Origin: Bacteroides sp.
GTDB lineage: Bacteria > Bacteroidota > Bacteroidia > Bacteroidales > Bacteroidaceae
Direction: 5' to 3'
Assembly: GCA_019416685.1 (NCBI GenBank)
Contig: DXWV01000024.1
Span: 31,466 to 95,465, forward strand
DNA length: 64,000 bases
Made by a program: the position numbers and the translations under genes. Below the pieces are notes generated by a model. That model was not told the origin of the DNA. It saw only the letters and a program-made list of their open reading frames with translations, and made no database searches. Positions 18,491 through 27,663 of the stretch are shown in pieces. Position 1 is the stretch's first letter; the number at the start of each line of letters is the position of its first letter.

Positions 18491-19825
18491 TTAGAGAGCG
18501 CGAACGTACTCTTTGAACTGGTCGCCACGATCTTCGTAACTCTTGAAGAGATCGAAGGAGGCACAACAAGGACTTAACAGTACGGTTTCACCCTTTTTGG
18601 CCAGTTTATATGCTGCTTCTACTGCGTCTTTCATGCCGGTCTGTACATCGGCCACCGGTAACCCGAACCGGTCGAAAAATGCATGTAGCTTTTCATTATG
18701 CAGTCCCAGATACACTAATGCCGAACATTTCTCACGTACCAGATCTTCTATTTCTGTATAGTCATTTCCCTTATCCTTACCGCCAAGTATAAGCACTGTT
18801 TTGGTTGTCATGCTTTGTAGAGCATACCAGCAAGAGTTTACATTAGTAGCTTTGGAGTCATTGATAAAATCAATGCCACCTACACGGGCTACTTTCTCTA
18901 AACGATGTTCCACACCTTTGAAATCCGACAATGCTTTGCGGATATCTTCTTTTGTAATACCGGCAAGATTGGCCGAGATACCTGCTGCTAATGAGTTATA
19001 GAGATTATGTTGTCCGGTCAGTGCCAACTTCTCTTGTTCCATGTTGAACGCAATTGGCTCCGTGATTTTTACCTCATTATCCTCCACATAGGCAATCGCT
19101 CCATCCTCTTTTACAGCCGCGAATGGGTATAAATGTGCCTTTATACCATGCTTTTCCAGCTCTCGTTTGATGATAGGGTCGTCATTCCAGAAAATGAAAG
19201 CATCGTCCTGAGTTTGGTTTTGAGTAATGCGGAATTTGGCATCAATATAATTTTGCATACAGTGATCGTAACGATCCAGATGATCTGGCGTAATATTCAT
19301 CAGGACAGCGATATTTGCACGAAATTCGTACATGTTGTCCAGTTGAAATGAACTTAGCTCGATTACATAATAATCATGTTTGCCTTCGGCCACTTGCAAA
19401 GCCAGGCTTTTACCTATATTTCCGGCCAATCCCACATTTAACCCTGCACTTTTAAAAATGTGGTAAATGAGGCTGGTCGTTGTTGTTTTTCCGTTTGATC
19501 CGGTGATGCAAACCATCTTTGCATCCGTATAGCGTCCGGCAAATTCTATTTCCGATATGATCGGTGTGCCTTGTGCCTTTAGTTTCAGAATCAATGGAGC
19601 GTCATTCGGAATCCCCGGGCTTTTTACTACCTCGTCGGCATTCAGAATCAATTCTTCGGTATGATGGCCTTCTTCCCAGGCAATACCGTGGCTGTCGAGT
19701 TGTTCCTTGTATTTGTCCTTAATGGCGGACATATCTGATACAAACGTCTCGAATCCTTTTACTTTGGCTAATACGGCAGCACCTGCGCCGCTTTCACCTG
19801 CTCCTAAAACTACAATTCTTTTCAT
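18491..19825 (-). CDS. murD: UDP-MurNAc-L-Ala--D-Glu ligase
   Basis: The start at 19825 (MKRIVVLGAGESGAGAAVLA) is chosen. An upstream in-frame start at 19879 would translate an 8-nt periodic intergenic repeat into GTLAYWHIGTLL, which is not family sequence. The resulting 444-residue enzyme adds D-Glu to UDP-MurNAc-L-Ala. It shows the ATP loop CITGSNGKTTTTS, the MNITPDHLDRYDH segment and FINDSKATN, all MurD hallmarks. It is separated from mraY by a 170-bp repeat-bearing gap. Confidence 0.96.
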   Translation of the reverse strand: MKRIVVLGAGESGAGAAVLAKVKGFETFVSDMSAIKDKYKEQLDSHGIAWEEGHHTEELILNADEVVKSPGIPNDAPLILKLKAQGTPIISEIEFAGRYTDAKMVCITGSNGKTTTTSLIYHIFKSAGLNVGLAGNIGKSLALQVAEGKHDYYVIELSSFQLDNMYEFRANIAVLMNITPDHLDRYDHCMQNYIDAKFRITQNQTQDDAFIFWNDDPIIKRELEKHGIKAHLYPFAAVKEDGAIAYVEDNEVKITEPIAFNMEQEKLALTGQHNLYNSLAAGISANLAGITKEDIRKALSDFKGVEHRLEKVARVGGIDFINDSKATNVNSCWYALQSMTTKTVLILGGKDKGNDYTEIEDLVREKCSALVYLGLHNEKLHAFFDRFGLPVADVQTGMKDAVEAAYKLAKKGETVLLSPCCASFDLFKSYEDRGDQFKEYVRAL

Positions 19826-19832
19826 TCTCAAT

Positions 19833-19985
19833 AATGTGCCGATATGCCAATATGCTAATGTGCCAATGGCAGTGCACAAATTTTAATGGTTAATAATCCG
19901 GTTAATTCTCTCTGTTATCTTTTGGGCTCATGCTTCATTACTCCACTGGCTTTTCTTAATCGGCACATTGTCATATTGACGCATT
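19833..19985. repeat. Octamer-periodic inverted repeat pair, mraY-murD
   Basis: Two 8-nt periodic runs lie in this gap: AATGTGCC, GATATGCC, AATATGCT, AATGTGCC (19833-19864) and, in inverse orientation, CGGCACATT, GTCATATT, GACGCATT (19961-19985). The two are largely complementary, so the mraY-murD leader RNA could fold across them. Confidence 0.7.
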
Positions 19986-19995
19986 GAATCCTTAT

Positions 19996-21264
19996 TTATC
20001 TTATCTTTAATGTAATAATCGTTATGGCTGCCAGTACAATCGTTACAATCCAAAAGCGAACTGTGATTTTTGATTCGTGAAACAGATTGTCCGGTTTTGT
20101 AAACACTACCCGGCATCCGTCTTCTATCTGATTCATTGATGTACGGAAATGGTCGTGTATAGGCGTACGTTTAAAGAGGCGTTGTTTCACTCCTTTTCGT
20201 TTACCAACTTTATAATAGGCACGTTGCAGAATTACCGACAGGTTTTCTACCAGGAACACACCACAAAGAATCGGAATCAGTAATTCTTTGTGTATGATGA
20301 TGGCAAATACGGCGATAATACCACCAATTGTTAAGCTACCCGTATCTCCCATAAATACTTGTGCCGGATATGCATTGTACCATAAGAAGCCTATCAGTGC
20401 ACCGATAAATGCGCAGATAAAGATTACTAGTTCTTCCGAACCGGGGATATACATGATGTTCAGATATCCTGCGAATTCAATATGGCTCGATACATATGCC
20501 AGTATTCCCAGGGTTAATCCGATGATGGCGGAGTTACCCGCAGCCATACCGTCCATGCCGTCATTCAGATTGGCTCCGTTGGATACGGCTGTCACCACAA
20601 AGATGGTGATGATAACGAACAATATCCAACCGGCTGTTTGAGCATGATCACCCATAAAAGCTACCAGATCGGCATAATCAAGGTTATTACTTTTAAAGAA
20701 TGGAATGGTAGTCTGAGTAGACTTGAGATCATTCGTCCCATGTATAACTTCCATTTCACGTCCGGGAGTTTGTACTTCGATGTTTTCACGAATTACCACA
20801 TCCGGGCTGAGGTATAGGGTTAATCCGACAATCAGTCCCAATCCTACCTGACCGATAATTTTAAACTTACCGTGTAATCCTTCTTTGTCTTTTTTGAATA
20901 TTTTGATATAGTCATCGGCAAATCCTAATGATCCCAGCCATATAGTGGTAATGAGCATCAATATCATATAGATATTATGTAATTTTCCAAGCAACAGGCA
21001 AGGTATCAAAATGGCTACAATGATAATAACACCTCCCATGCTGGGCACACCCACTTTGTTGACGCCAAAAGGATCAATTTTAGCATCACGCTGTGTTTCC
21101 GTGATTTGCTTTCGTTTCAGCAAATTGATAAACTTATCACCCCAGATACTTGAAATCAGCAGTGCCAGAATGATAGCCATCAATGCACGGAAAGATGTAT
21201 ATCCAAACATTCCCGCACCAGGGAAGTTTAACTTATGTAGCCACTCAAATAGATAGTATAACAT
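19996..21264 (-). CDS. mraY: Phospho-MurNAc-pentapeptide transferase MraY
   Basis: A 422-residue integral membrane enzyme that transfers phospho-MurNAc-pentapeptide to undecaprenyl phosphate, giving lipid I. Conserved cytoplasmic loops are visible: KVGVPSMGGVIII, LGFADDYIK, NGANLNDGMDGMAAG and AYPAQVFMGDTGSLTIGG with the catalytic aspartates. It is about 60 residues longer than E. coli MraY because of an inserted loop near residues 155-195 (VIRENIEVQTPGREME...), a feature I associate with Bacteroidota homologues. Confidence 0.96.
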   Translation of the reverse strand: MLYYLFEWLHKLNFPGAGMFGYTSFRALMAIILALLISSIWGDKFINLLKRKQITETQRDAKIDPFGVNKVGVPSMGGVIIIVAILIPCLLLGKLHNIYMILMLITTIWLGSLGFADDYIKIFKKDKEGLHGKFKIIGQVGLGLIVGLTLYLSPDVVIRENIEVQTPGREMEVIHGTNDLKSTQTTIPFFKSNNLDYADLVAFMGDHAQTAGWILFVIITIFVVTAVSNGANLNDGMDGMAAGNSAIIGLTLGILAYVSSHIEFAGYLNIMYIPGSEELVIFICAFIGALIGFLWYNAYPAQVFMGDTGSLTIGGIIAVFAIIIHKELLIPILCGVFLVENLSVILQRAYYKVGKRKGVKQRLFKRTPIHDHFRTSMNQIEDGCRVVFTKPDNLFHESKITVRFWIVTIVLAAITIITLKIR

Positions 21265-21268
21265 GATT

Positions 21269-21350
21269 TTATTTACTATTGGACGATTTACTATTTACGA
21301 TTTAAATCACTTCTTTTACAATGGTAACTCCAATCGTAAATTGTAAATTG
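21269..21350. repeat. Heptamer spacer pair, murE-mraY
   Basis: A 7-nt periodic run TTTACTA, TTGGACG, ATTTACT, ATTTACG, ATTTAAA (about 21271-21305) is followed by an inverted run with GTAAATT, GTAAATT, GTTAAATT (about 21336-21357). The two halves are complementary and could pair in the mRNA between murE and mraY. Confidence 0.7.
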
Positions 21351-22808
21351 TTAAATTGTCAATGAAAATAACTCTTTTAATATCTCTTTATCATCAAAGT
21401 GATGTTTCACTCCTTTTATCTCCTGATAGTTCTCGTGTCCTTTTCCGGCAACGAGAATTACATCTCCTTTTTCGGCCAGCATACAGGCAGTACGAATAGC
21501 TTCTTTACGGTCTGTAATACTGATCGTCTTTTTTCTGTCCTCTGTATCCAGACCCGCCAGCATATCATTTATGATGTCCTGAGGTTCTTCAAAACGAGGG
21601 TTATCCGATGTGATGACAACACGATCACTTGCTTTGGCAGCTTCTTTGGCCATAATAGGACGCTTACCCTTGTCACGGTTACCTCCGGCACCTACTACGG
21701 TGATCACTTTACCTTTTCCTTCGAGTACTCCATGGATGGCATTCAGCACATTTATCAGAGCATCCGGGGTATGTGCATAATCAACAATCGCTGTATATCC
21801 CTGTGGCGAACGAATGGCATCAAAGCGTCCGGCTACCGGGTGCAGTGTGCTGAGTGCTACCAGTACGTCTTCTTCCTTCTTACCAAGCAACACTGCTGCA
21901 CCAAATACAGCCAAAAGGTTGGAAGCATTGAACTTGCCTATAAATTGTACCATCAATTCATGGTTATTAAAGTCAAGCAGCATACCTTCAAAATGTGATT
22001 CCAACACTCTTCCTTTGAAGTTACTCAAACTTCTCAGAGAGTAGGTATATACCTTTGAACGTGTGTTCTGTGTCATTACCAACCCGTTTTTATCGTCCAG
22101 GTTGGTAAGGCTGAATGCACTCTTTGGCAAGTCATCGAAGAATTTTTTCTTTGCTTTCAGGTAGTTTTCTACTGTCTTATGATAATCCAGATGGTCGCGG
22201 GTCAGGTTGGTGAAGATACCTCCTGCAAACTTTAAACCACTGATACGTTTCTGAGCAATGGAGTGGGAGCTTACCTCCATGAAAACATATTTACAGCCTT
22301 CATCAGCCATTCTTCCCAGCAATCGGTTTAGTGTGATAGGGTCAGGAGTGGTATGCTCAGTCGGAATCGCTTCATCATCAATATAGTTACATACAGTTGA
22401 GATGAGTCCTACTTTATATCTGAAATAACGGAATGTATTATATAATAAGGTAGCGATTGTTGTTTTTCCGTTTGTTCCGGTTACACCCACCAATTCCACT
22501 TTTGAAGTAGGATCTCCAAAAAAAGTGGTGGCTACTTTTCCGGTTGCATCTTCGCTGTCTTTCACTTGTATATAGGTGATACCTTCTTCCGGATGTTCAG
22601 GCATATCTTCACAAAGCACAGCTATAGCTCCTTTTTCAATTGCTGCGGGAATATAGGCATGCCCGTCTGCCTGTGTACCACGCATAGCCATAAATAAATG
22701 GCCTGCCTCCACTTGTCTGGAATCAATGTTGACTCCTGTTATTTCTATGTCCGAAGCTCCGACAACTTGTATCGGTTGAATAGCCTTTAATAATTCATTT
22801 AACTTCAT
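21351..22808 (-). CDS. murE: UDP-MurNAc-tripeptide synthetase MurE (meso-DAP type)
   Basis: This 485-residue Mur ligase adds the third stem-peptide residue. It has the ATP loop GVTGTNGKTTIAT, the carbamylated-lysine region and the specificity motif D-N-P-R (TSDNPRFEEPQ), which marks enzymes using meso-diaminopimelate rather than lysine. It lies between ftsI and mraY. murF, which often follows murE in other dcw clusters, is absent here. Confidence 0.96.
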   Translation of the reverse strand: MKLNELLKAIQPIQVVGASDIEITGVNIDSRQVEAGHLFMAMRGTQADGHAYIPAAIEKGAIAVLCEDMPEHPEEGITYIQVKDSEDATGKVATTFFGDPTSKVELVGVTGTNGKTTIATLLYNTFRYFRYKVGLISTVCNYIDDEAIPTEHTTPDPITLNRLLGRMADEGCKYVFMEVSSHSIAQKRISGLKFAGGIFTNLTRDHLDYHKTVENYLKAKKKFFDDLPKSAFSLTNLDDKNGLVMTQNTRSKVYTYSLRSLSNFKGRVLESHFEGMLLDFNNHELMVQFIGKFNASNLLAVFGAAVLLGKKEEDVLVALSTLHPVAGRFDAIRSPQGYTAIVDYAHTPDALINVLNAIHGVLEGKGKVITVVGAGGNRDKGKRPIMAKEAAKASDRVVITSDNPRFEEPQDIINDMLAGLDTEDRKKTISITDRKEAIRTACMLAEKGDVILVAGKGHENYQEIKGVKHHFDDKEILKELFSLTI

Positions 22809-22867
22809 CTTCTTTTTTATATTCGGTTGACACGTACTACTTATTCAAAATCTTCACTTCCATCTCT

Positions 22868-24991
22868 CTAATGCAGTACGAGTGTTATTGTTTGTCCCTT
22901 CTTTACTCTCGTTCCGTTAGCTATCGACTGGCTTTTCACCTTGCCTACACCTACCAGGTTTACTTTCACTCCTCTGCTTTCAAGCAAATAAACAGCGTCT
23001 TTTGCCCCCATGCCTATAACGCTGGGTACAAAATCCCGCATGAGGTCTCTGCTTTCCAGAATAACACTTTTGGGAGCTGCATGTGTGCTTCCCCAAGTCT
23101 CTTTACCACTCTTTAAGTCAAATTTGCTTTGGCTTTGTATGCTCAGTTCATCCAGTACCCGTTTGGCATCATTCATTTCTCCGGCTTTTACGTCCGGAAT
23201 GACTACGCTATTTGTGTCGATGGCATTTGTCAAAGGCAAACGCAGGTCTTTTGCATATACTCTTTCTGCAATTTTACCAAATACGCTACCTGCCATCAAA
23301 CCTCCCGAAGCTGGTAACCCGGGTTTCTGAATAGAAACAATACAGCTGTATTTCGGAGCCTCCGAAGGAAAATATCCGCAGAAACTAACCAGATAATTTG
23401 TTCTTCCGGTCTTATATCCGGCAGCACCTTGTGAGATCTGTGCTGTACCTGTTTTTCCCGAAACGGCAAACTGCTTACTACCTGCCGGTCCTGCCAGTCC
23501 CTGATGAACAACTTTGTACAAAATCTCCTGTATCTGCTTCAATGTATTGTCTGAACAAATTTTCGGATTAATCACTTCTGTCGGAAACTCTTTTATTACT
23601 TCTCCGTCCTTTACAGCTGCTCTTACAAATTTGGGGCGCACCATGACACCATTGTTTGCAATGGCATTATAGAAGGTCAGGATATTCATGGGTGGTACCT
23701 GAGTTTCATAACCGATACTCATCCAGGGAAGAGTTGTTTTTGCAAAGTAGCGTTCTTTAGGCCCTTTAATATTAGGCTTACCTTCTCCTGATATCTGTAA
23801 ATGTAGGGGTTGGTCAATGCTCATACGTTTCAGTCCATCTACAAACTTTTGTGGTTTGTCATGATAGAATTGATCTATAATGCTTGAAGTTCCCACATTG
23901 GATGATACTTCCAGAATACGTGTTACATTAATTCTTCCATATCCTCCACGATGCCAGTTCCAGTCTCTCATTGCACGTCCATACATCATTTTGATACCGT
24001 TTCCCGTATCTACTTCATAGTCAGGAGTGATGTATCCGTCTTCCAGGGCTACCATGATAGAAGCGGTTTTGAAAGTAGATCCAGGTTCAAGCATGTCACT
24101 GATAGCATTATTGCGCATCTCATAATAGTTACCGTCTGCTGCTTTCATCATATTGACAATTGCCTTGATTTCTCCTGTTGAAACTTCCATCAATGCAACA
24201 ACGCCTACACTGGCATTTAATTCTTTCAGTTTATCTACTAATGCTTTTTCGCAAATATCCTGCATCCCTACATCAATGGTAGCGATGAGGTCACAACCAT
24301 CTATGGGAGGAATATCTACGATGTTAAGGTATTTGTTCATTACCTTCTGACGGTGTGTGATTCCGTCCCGTCCTTTTAGCAATGTATCAAAAGCCAATTC
24401 AATTCCATTCTTTGCACCTTGTGCTGTGTCAGCATAAAGATCCCCTAAAGTACGTGCAGCCAGAGAACCGAATGGCTTCTTGCGTTGGTTGTATGCCAGT
24501 TCATGAAATCCGCCTTTATATTTGTTCATGTTAAAAACAGGCAGGCGTTTGGCTTCTTTGTATTGAATGTAAGAGATTCGTTTCGGATAGAGCAGATAGT
24601 TCCGGCTCCCTTTTTTTATTCCTTTTTGAAGATGCGCTTTAAACTCGGCAACACTTTTATCAGGAAATATCTGGTGTAGTCCTTCGCAAATCTCATTCAT
24701 GTGTTTTTTTAGTGAGTCTATTTTAGCAGGAGCACCAGCTTTAAAGTCCATGTAGATACGATATTCCGGCAGTGAGCTTGCCATTAATTTACCGTCGGAT
24801 GAGATAATATTACCCCGGTTCGGTTTTACGGTTACATTCTCCTTTACAAAACGGTCTGCTACATCCTGCCAGTATTGTCGTTCGGCAAACATGGTAATGC
24901 CTGCCTTTACAACAATTGCTACTCCCACCAACCCCATGATGAGGATGACGAAGAAGTAACGGGTCATTATATTTTTTTTATTAACTGCCAA
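22868..24991 (-). CDS. ftsI: Division transpeptidase FtsI (PBP with PASTA)
   Basis: A 707-residue class B penicillin-binding protein with one N-terminal transmembrane helix (about 11-30). The PBP dimerisation domain begins VKPNRGNIISSDG. The transpeptidase domain has all three active-site motifs: S305-T-F-K308, S363-S-N365 and K513-T-G515. A single PASTA domain (about 645-707) ends the chain, as in the Spo/Pbp2x-like group. It crosslinks septal peptidoglycan, probably with FtsW. It follows the FtsL-like gene by 54 bp. Confidence 0.96.
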   Translation of the reverse strand: MAVNKKNIMTRYFFVILIMGLVGVAIVVKAGITMFAERQYWQDVADRFVKENVTVKPNRGNIISSDGKLMASSLPEYRIYMDFKAGAPAKIDSLKKHMNEICEGLHQIFPDKSVAEFKAHLQKGIKKGSRNYLLYPKRISYIQYKEAKRLPVFNMNKYKGGFHELAYNQRKKPFGSLAARTLGDLYADTAQGAKNGIELAFDTLLKGRDGITHRQKVMNKYLNIVDIPPIDGCDLIATIDVGMQDICEKALVDKLKELNASVGVVALMEVSTGEIKAIVNMMKAADGNYYEMRNNAISDMLEPGSTFKTASIMVALEDGYITPDYEVDTGNGIKMMYGRAMRDWNWHRGGYGRINVTRILEVSSNVGTSSIIDQFYHDKPQKFVDGLKRMSIDQPLHLQISGEGKPNIKGPKERYFAKTTLPWMSIGYETQVPPMNILTFYNAIANNGVMVRPKFVRAAVKDGEVIKEFPTEVINPKICSDNTLKQIQEILYKVVHQGLAGPAGSKQFAVSGKTGTAQISQGAAGYKTGRTNYLVSFCGYFPSEAPKYSCIVSIQKPGLPASGGLMAGSVFGKIAERVYAKDLRLPLTNAIDTNSVVIPDVKAGEMNDAKRVLDELSIQSQSKFDLKSGKETWGSTHAAPKSVILESRDLMRDFVPSVIGMGAKDAVYLLESRGVKVNLVGVGKVKSQSIANGTRVKKGQTITLVLH

Positions 24992-25045
24992 GACTATTAA
25001 CTGTTTAACGATTTACTATTTAAAGTTACCTGTTCTCTGTGTACT

Positions 25046-25408
25046 TCATTTTTTGATTTCATACGGTGGATTGGTTGAGGTCTGCAAATCACTTTCTTTT
25101 GTCGAGATATACTCTTCGATGCGTGACTGGCGGCTTTTTTCCATCAACTCCGAACTACGTGTCAGTGCGTCATATTTTATGTCGATAAGCTCTTTTTTAA
25201 GTCGGTCTATTTCGATCTGTTGTTGCTGGCTGGCATATCGGTTGTGGATGTAGAAGATAATAAATATCATGATAAGTACCAGCAGCTTTGTTTGGCGGCG
25301 GAAAAAGTCTGTTGCCAGAATATCTCCTCCAAGAATACTTTTCAGGGAGGCTCTTTTTTTCTTTTTACCTCCTTTCGGCTCTTCTTTTATTATCTTTTCT
25401 TCTTCCAT
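25046..25408 (-). CDS. ftsL: FtsL-like division protein
   Basis: A small protein of 120 residues with a basic cytoplasmic start (KEEPKGGKKKKRASLKS), one transmembrane helix (about 42-57, LLVLIMIFIIFYIHN) and a coiled-coil-like segment (QQQQIEIDRLKKELIDIKYDALTRSSELM). This is the topology of FtsL, which with FtsQ and FtsB activates FtsI/FtsW. Sequence conservation is low, so the call depends on topology and on its place between rsmH and ftsI. Confidence 0.8.
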   Translation of the reverse strand: MEEEKIIKEEPKGGKKKKRASLKSILGGDILATDFFRRQTKLLVLIMIFIIFYIHNRYASQQQQIEIDRLKKELIDIKYDALTRSSELMEKSRQSRIEEYISTKESDLQTSTNPPYEIKK

Positions 25409-25476
25409 TGTTGTCTCTATTTTAGTTGACTTGCCTTTTAGGTAGCCTGATTTTAATTTACTTACAAGCTTCTCTT

Positions 25477-26406
25477 TTATTTCTTTTCCGCTATCCTTAG
25501 TTTGGCACTTCGTGATCTCGGATTACGTTCTACCTCTTCCTCATTCGGGACAATCACTTTATTGTTTACCAGTTTGAATGGAGTTTGCAGATTTCCAAAA
25601 AAATCTTGTGTTGCTTTGCCCTCAACATTACCGGTTTTCATGATGTTTTTTACCATTCGGTCTTCCAACGAATGATAAGTGATTACTACTAATCTTCCAC
25701 CCGGTTTTAGTGCTTCCGTTGCTGCCAGCAACATCTCTTTCAATGCTTCCATTTCCTGGTTTACCTCTATGCGAAGTGCCTGAAATACTTTGGCTAATTC
25801 TTTCTTTTCCCGTTCACGTCCAAATAACGGTTTGATGATTTCCAGAAACTCACCGATTGTCTTGATCTGTCCGGTGGCACGGGCTTTTACTATAACCGAT
25901 GCCAGTTTACGACTGTTTTTTAATTCTCCGTACAGATAAAAAAGATCCGCCAGCCGTTCTTCATCATAGGTATTTAATACGTCAGCAGCTGTGAGTCCTG
26001 CCCGTTTGTTCATACGCATATCCAGTGCTCCGTCAAAACGAAACGAAAAACCTCGTTCGCTGTCATCAAAGTGATGAGATGATACCCCTAAATCTGCCAA
26101 AATAGCATCCACTTCTTCTATTTCATGATAGCGAAGAAAGTTATGTAAATAGCGAAAGTTACTTCGTACAAATGTGAAATGTGGGTCATTGACAATGTTC
26201 CGTTCGGCATCCTCATCTTGGTCAAAACCTAATAAACGTCCGCCTTTTTCTAAGCGTGAAAGTATCTCCCGTGAATGTCCGCCACCACCGAAAGTAACGT
26301 CCACATACGTCCCATTAGGGCGAATATTCATTCCGTCTACGCTTTCTTTTAGTAATACCGGTACGTGATATGTCAATTCCTCTTGTTCTTTCTTCATCTG
26401 TTTCAC
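25477..26406 (-). CDS. rsmH: 16S rRNA m4C1402 methyltransferase RsmH
   Basis: The 309-residue enzyme, formerly MraW, N4-methylates C1402 in the decoding centre of 16S rRNA. It has the start HVPVLLKESVDGM, the SAM-binding motif VDVTFGGGGHSREIL, the LADLGVSSHHFDD motif and the C-terminal ITYHSLEDRMVK and NPRSRSAKLR segments. It leads the ftsL-ftsI-mur run and has its own possible -7 element. mraZ, usually found just upstream of rsmH, is missing. An HU-like gene takes that place. Confidence 0.97.
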   Translation of the reverse strand: MKQMKKEQEELTYHVPVLLKESVDGMNIRPNGTYVDVTFGGGGHSREILSRLEKGGRLLGFDQDEDAERNIVNDPHFTFVRSNFRYLHNFLRYHEIEEVDAILADLGVSSHHFDDSERGFSFRFDGALDMRMNKRAGLTAADVLNTYDEERLADLFYLYGELKNSRKLASVIVKARATGQIKTIGEFLEIIKPLFGREREKKELAKVFQALRIEVNQEMEALKEMLLAATEALKPGGRLVVITYHSLEDRMVKNIMKTGNVEGKATQDFFGNLQTPFKLVNNKVIVPNEEEVERNPRSRSAKLRIAEKK

Positions 26407-26429
26407 CTTATTATATAAGCAAGTGTCGG

Positions 26430-26437
26430 CAAAAATA
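26430..26437 (-). promoter_or_regulatory. -7 element upstream of rsmH
   Basis: Minus-strand TATTTTTG matches TAnnTTTG and lies 23 bp before the rsmH start in the 141-bp gap after the HU-like gene. No TTTG is found at -33. This could be a start point for the main dcw transcript. Confidence 0.4.
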
Positions 26438-26547
26438 CGTATTTCTCAAAGAAAAAAGAATCTCTCAGATAGAAAATGTGGAATAAAGTTTTCAACAGAT
26501 TGTTAAATGGTTCTTCGTTCTCTTTTTCCCTATTATTTTTTCTATGT

Positions 26548-27003
26548 TCACTTCTCATTACCCGCTTCTGTTGCTTTCTTCTTTTTAGCAGTTGCTTTTC
26601 TTTCTTCTTGCAATTGGATACTGAGAAATTTGGTTTTTATTCGTACCTTTTTCAAAAAAGCAGGAGCCGCTTTGAATCCGATACGTGCTACCCACACTTT
26701 ATCAGCTGTGCACTCTTCCGGCTTTTCTACTCCTTCACTACTAATGGTCGGGAAGAAATTTCCCAATCCGTCAATACTTACTGTCCTGCCTTCGTGCAAG
26801 TGCCCGGCGATGATTCCCGATAACTGTGTCAGCACCGACATTACATCTCCATCTTGCAGAGAGCTTCTTTCGGCTAACTGCATTGCAATCTGTGAACTGT
26901 CAACAGGCTTTTTTTGCATAGCTCTTGTGGTAGCATAATAACGTACTTTTACTTCTCCCTTCGTTTTATCCACCTTTTTGGTTACTACATAGTTGATAGA
27001 CAT
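26548..27003 (-). CDS. HU-like DNA-binding protein
   Basis: A 151-residue protein of the HU/IHF-like family widespread in Bacteroides (the longer, HIG-type group). The core shows VVTKKVDKTKGEVKVRYYATTRA, then AMQLAERSSLQDGDVMSVLTQLSGIIAGHLHEGRTVSIDGLGNFFPTI with the GRTVSIDGLGNF signature of HU proteins. It ends in a Lys-rich tail (ATAKKKKATEAG). Role in DNA bending is expected and its targets are unknown. It is the gene immediately upstream of rsmH, and its predicted 5' leader of about 180 nt carries a four-unit 23-bp palindrome array, which could be an autoregulatory site. Confidence 0.88.
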   Translation of the reverse strand: MSINYVVTKKVDKTKGEVKVRYYATTRAMQKKPVDSSQIAMQLAERSSLQDGDVMSVLTQLSGIIAGHLHEGRTVSIDGLGNFFPTISSEGVEKPEECTADKVWVARIGFKAAPAFLKKVRIKTKFLSIQLQEERKATAKKKKATEAGNEK

Positions 27004-27088
27004 ATACTTTTTATATTATTGATAATAATGTTTTTATGTACAAGATTACTGTGCTCTTGTATACTTGTCTTGTGATATCTATTATTAA

Positions 27089-27171
27089 AACATCCGGATG
27101 TTCTGAATAAAAACATGTGGATGTTTTATATAAGAACATCCGGGTGTTTTGATAGAAAACATGGGGATGTT
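27089..27171. repeat. Four-unit 23-bp palindrome array, copy 3
   Basis: AACATCCGGATGTT (27089), AACATGTGGATGTT (27112), AACATCCGGGTGTT (27135) and AACATGGGGATGTT (27158) occur exactly 23 bp apart. All fit ACAT-N4-(A/G)TGT. The first is a perfect 14-bp palindrome, and the others are symmetric except at the centre. Linkers are 9 bp and AT-rich. The number of units and the period equal those of the arrays at 1224 and 56814, although the cores differ. Confidence 0.88.
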
Positions 27172-27191
27172 TTTAGTCTTAAATTATGTAG

Positions 27192-27223
27192 CAAAGATAT
27201 GCTAAAGTCAGTAGATATGCAAA
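27192..27223 (-). promoter_or_regulatory. Promoter of the HU-like gene
   Basis: The -33 element TTTG (27220-27223) and the -7 element TATCTTTG (27192-27199) are 20 bp apart on the minus strand, matching the Bacteroides consensus. Transcription would begin near 27186, giving a leader of roughly 180 nt that includes the palindrome array. Confidence 0.65.
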
Positions 27224-27663
27224 TAAAGAATAGCTGCTTTAGGAGGTCTAAAGTATATTGTTTTATATAGTTCTCATAATGAATGAATTTATAGAGAAGA
27301 AGGGTATTTAAAAGGAGTGAACTCTTCATTTTTGATTTATATAATAAAGGATGGTTGAATTGAGTATCTGTATGTGATGTTATAAGGGAGGATGATAGGT
27401 TACAGTAATGTTTTGTGTTATTTTTTTCTTAGTAATGGTTGTCGTTTTGTATATAGATATTTTATTGATAATATTTGAGAGAATACTGATAGTAGTTTTA
27501 CTAAGAATTGCTTATTTTTACAATTGATAATTATGAATATGATGTTTATGAAAAGTTTTTATTTATTTTTTGTATTATCTTGTTAGATAGAAAAATAGGA
27601 CTACGAATAGACAGAAGCTGAGGATTTTGTTTGGATTGTCTTTTTTTTGTGGTGAAATTGTTT

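Larger units (their letters stand above)
27004..27663. other. AT-rich divergent gap with repeat array
   Basis: There is no gene in this 660-bp gap between the HU-like gene and the lipoprotein gene. It holds a promoter for the HU-like gene (27192-27223), a four-unit palindrome array (27089-27171) and otherwise AT-rich sequence without a recognisable feature. Confidence 0.7.

Noticed and set aside
19826..19879. N-terminal extension of MurD
   Set aside because: The extra 18 residues are the translation of an 8-nt periodic repeat, and the family start is MKRIVVLG at 19825.
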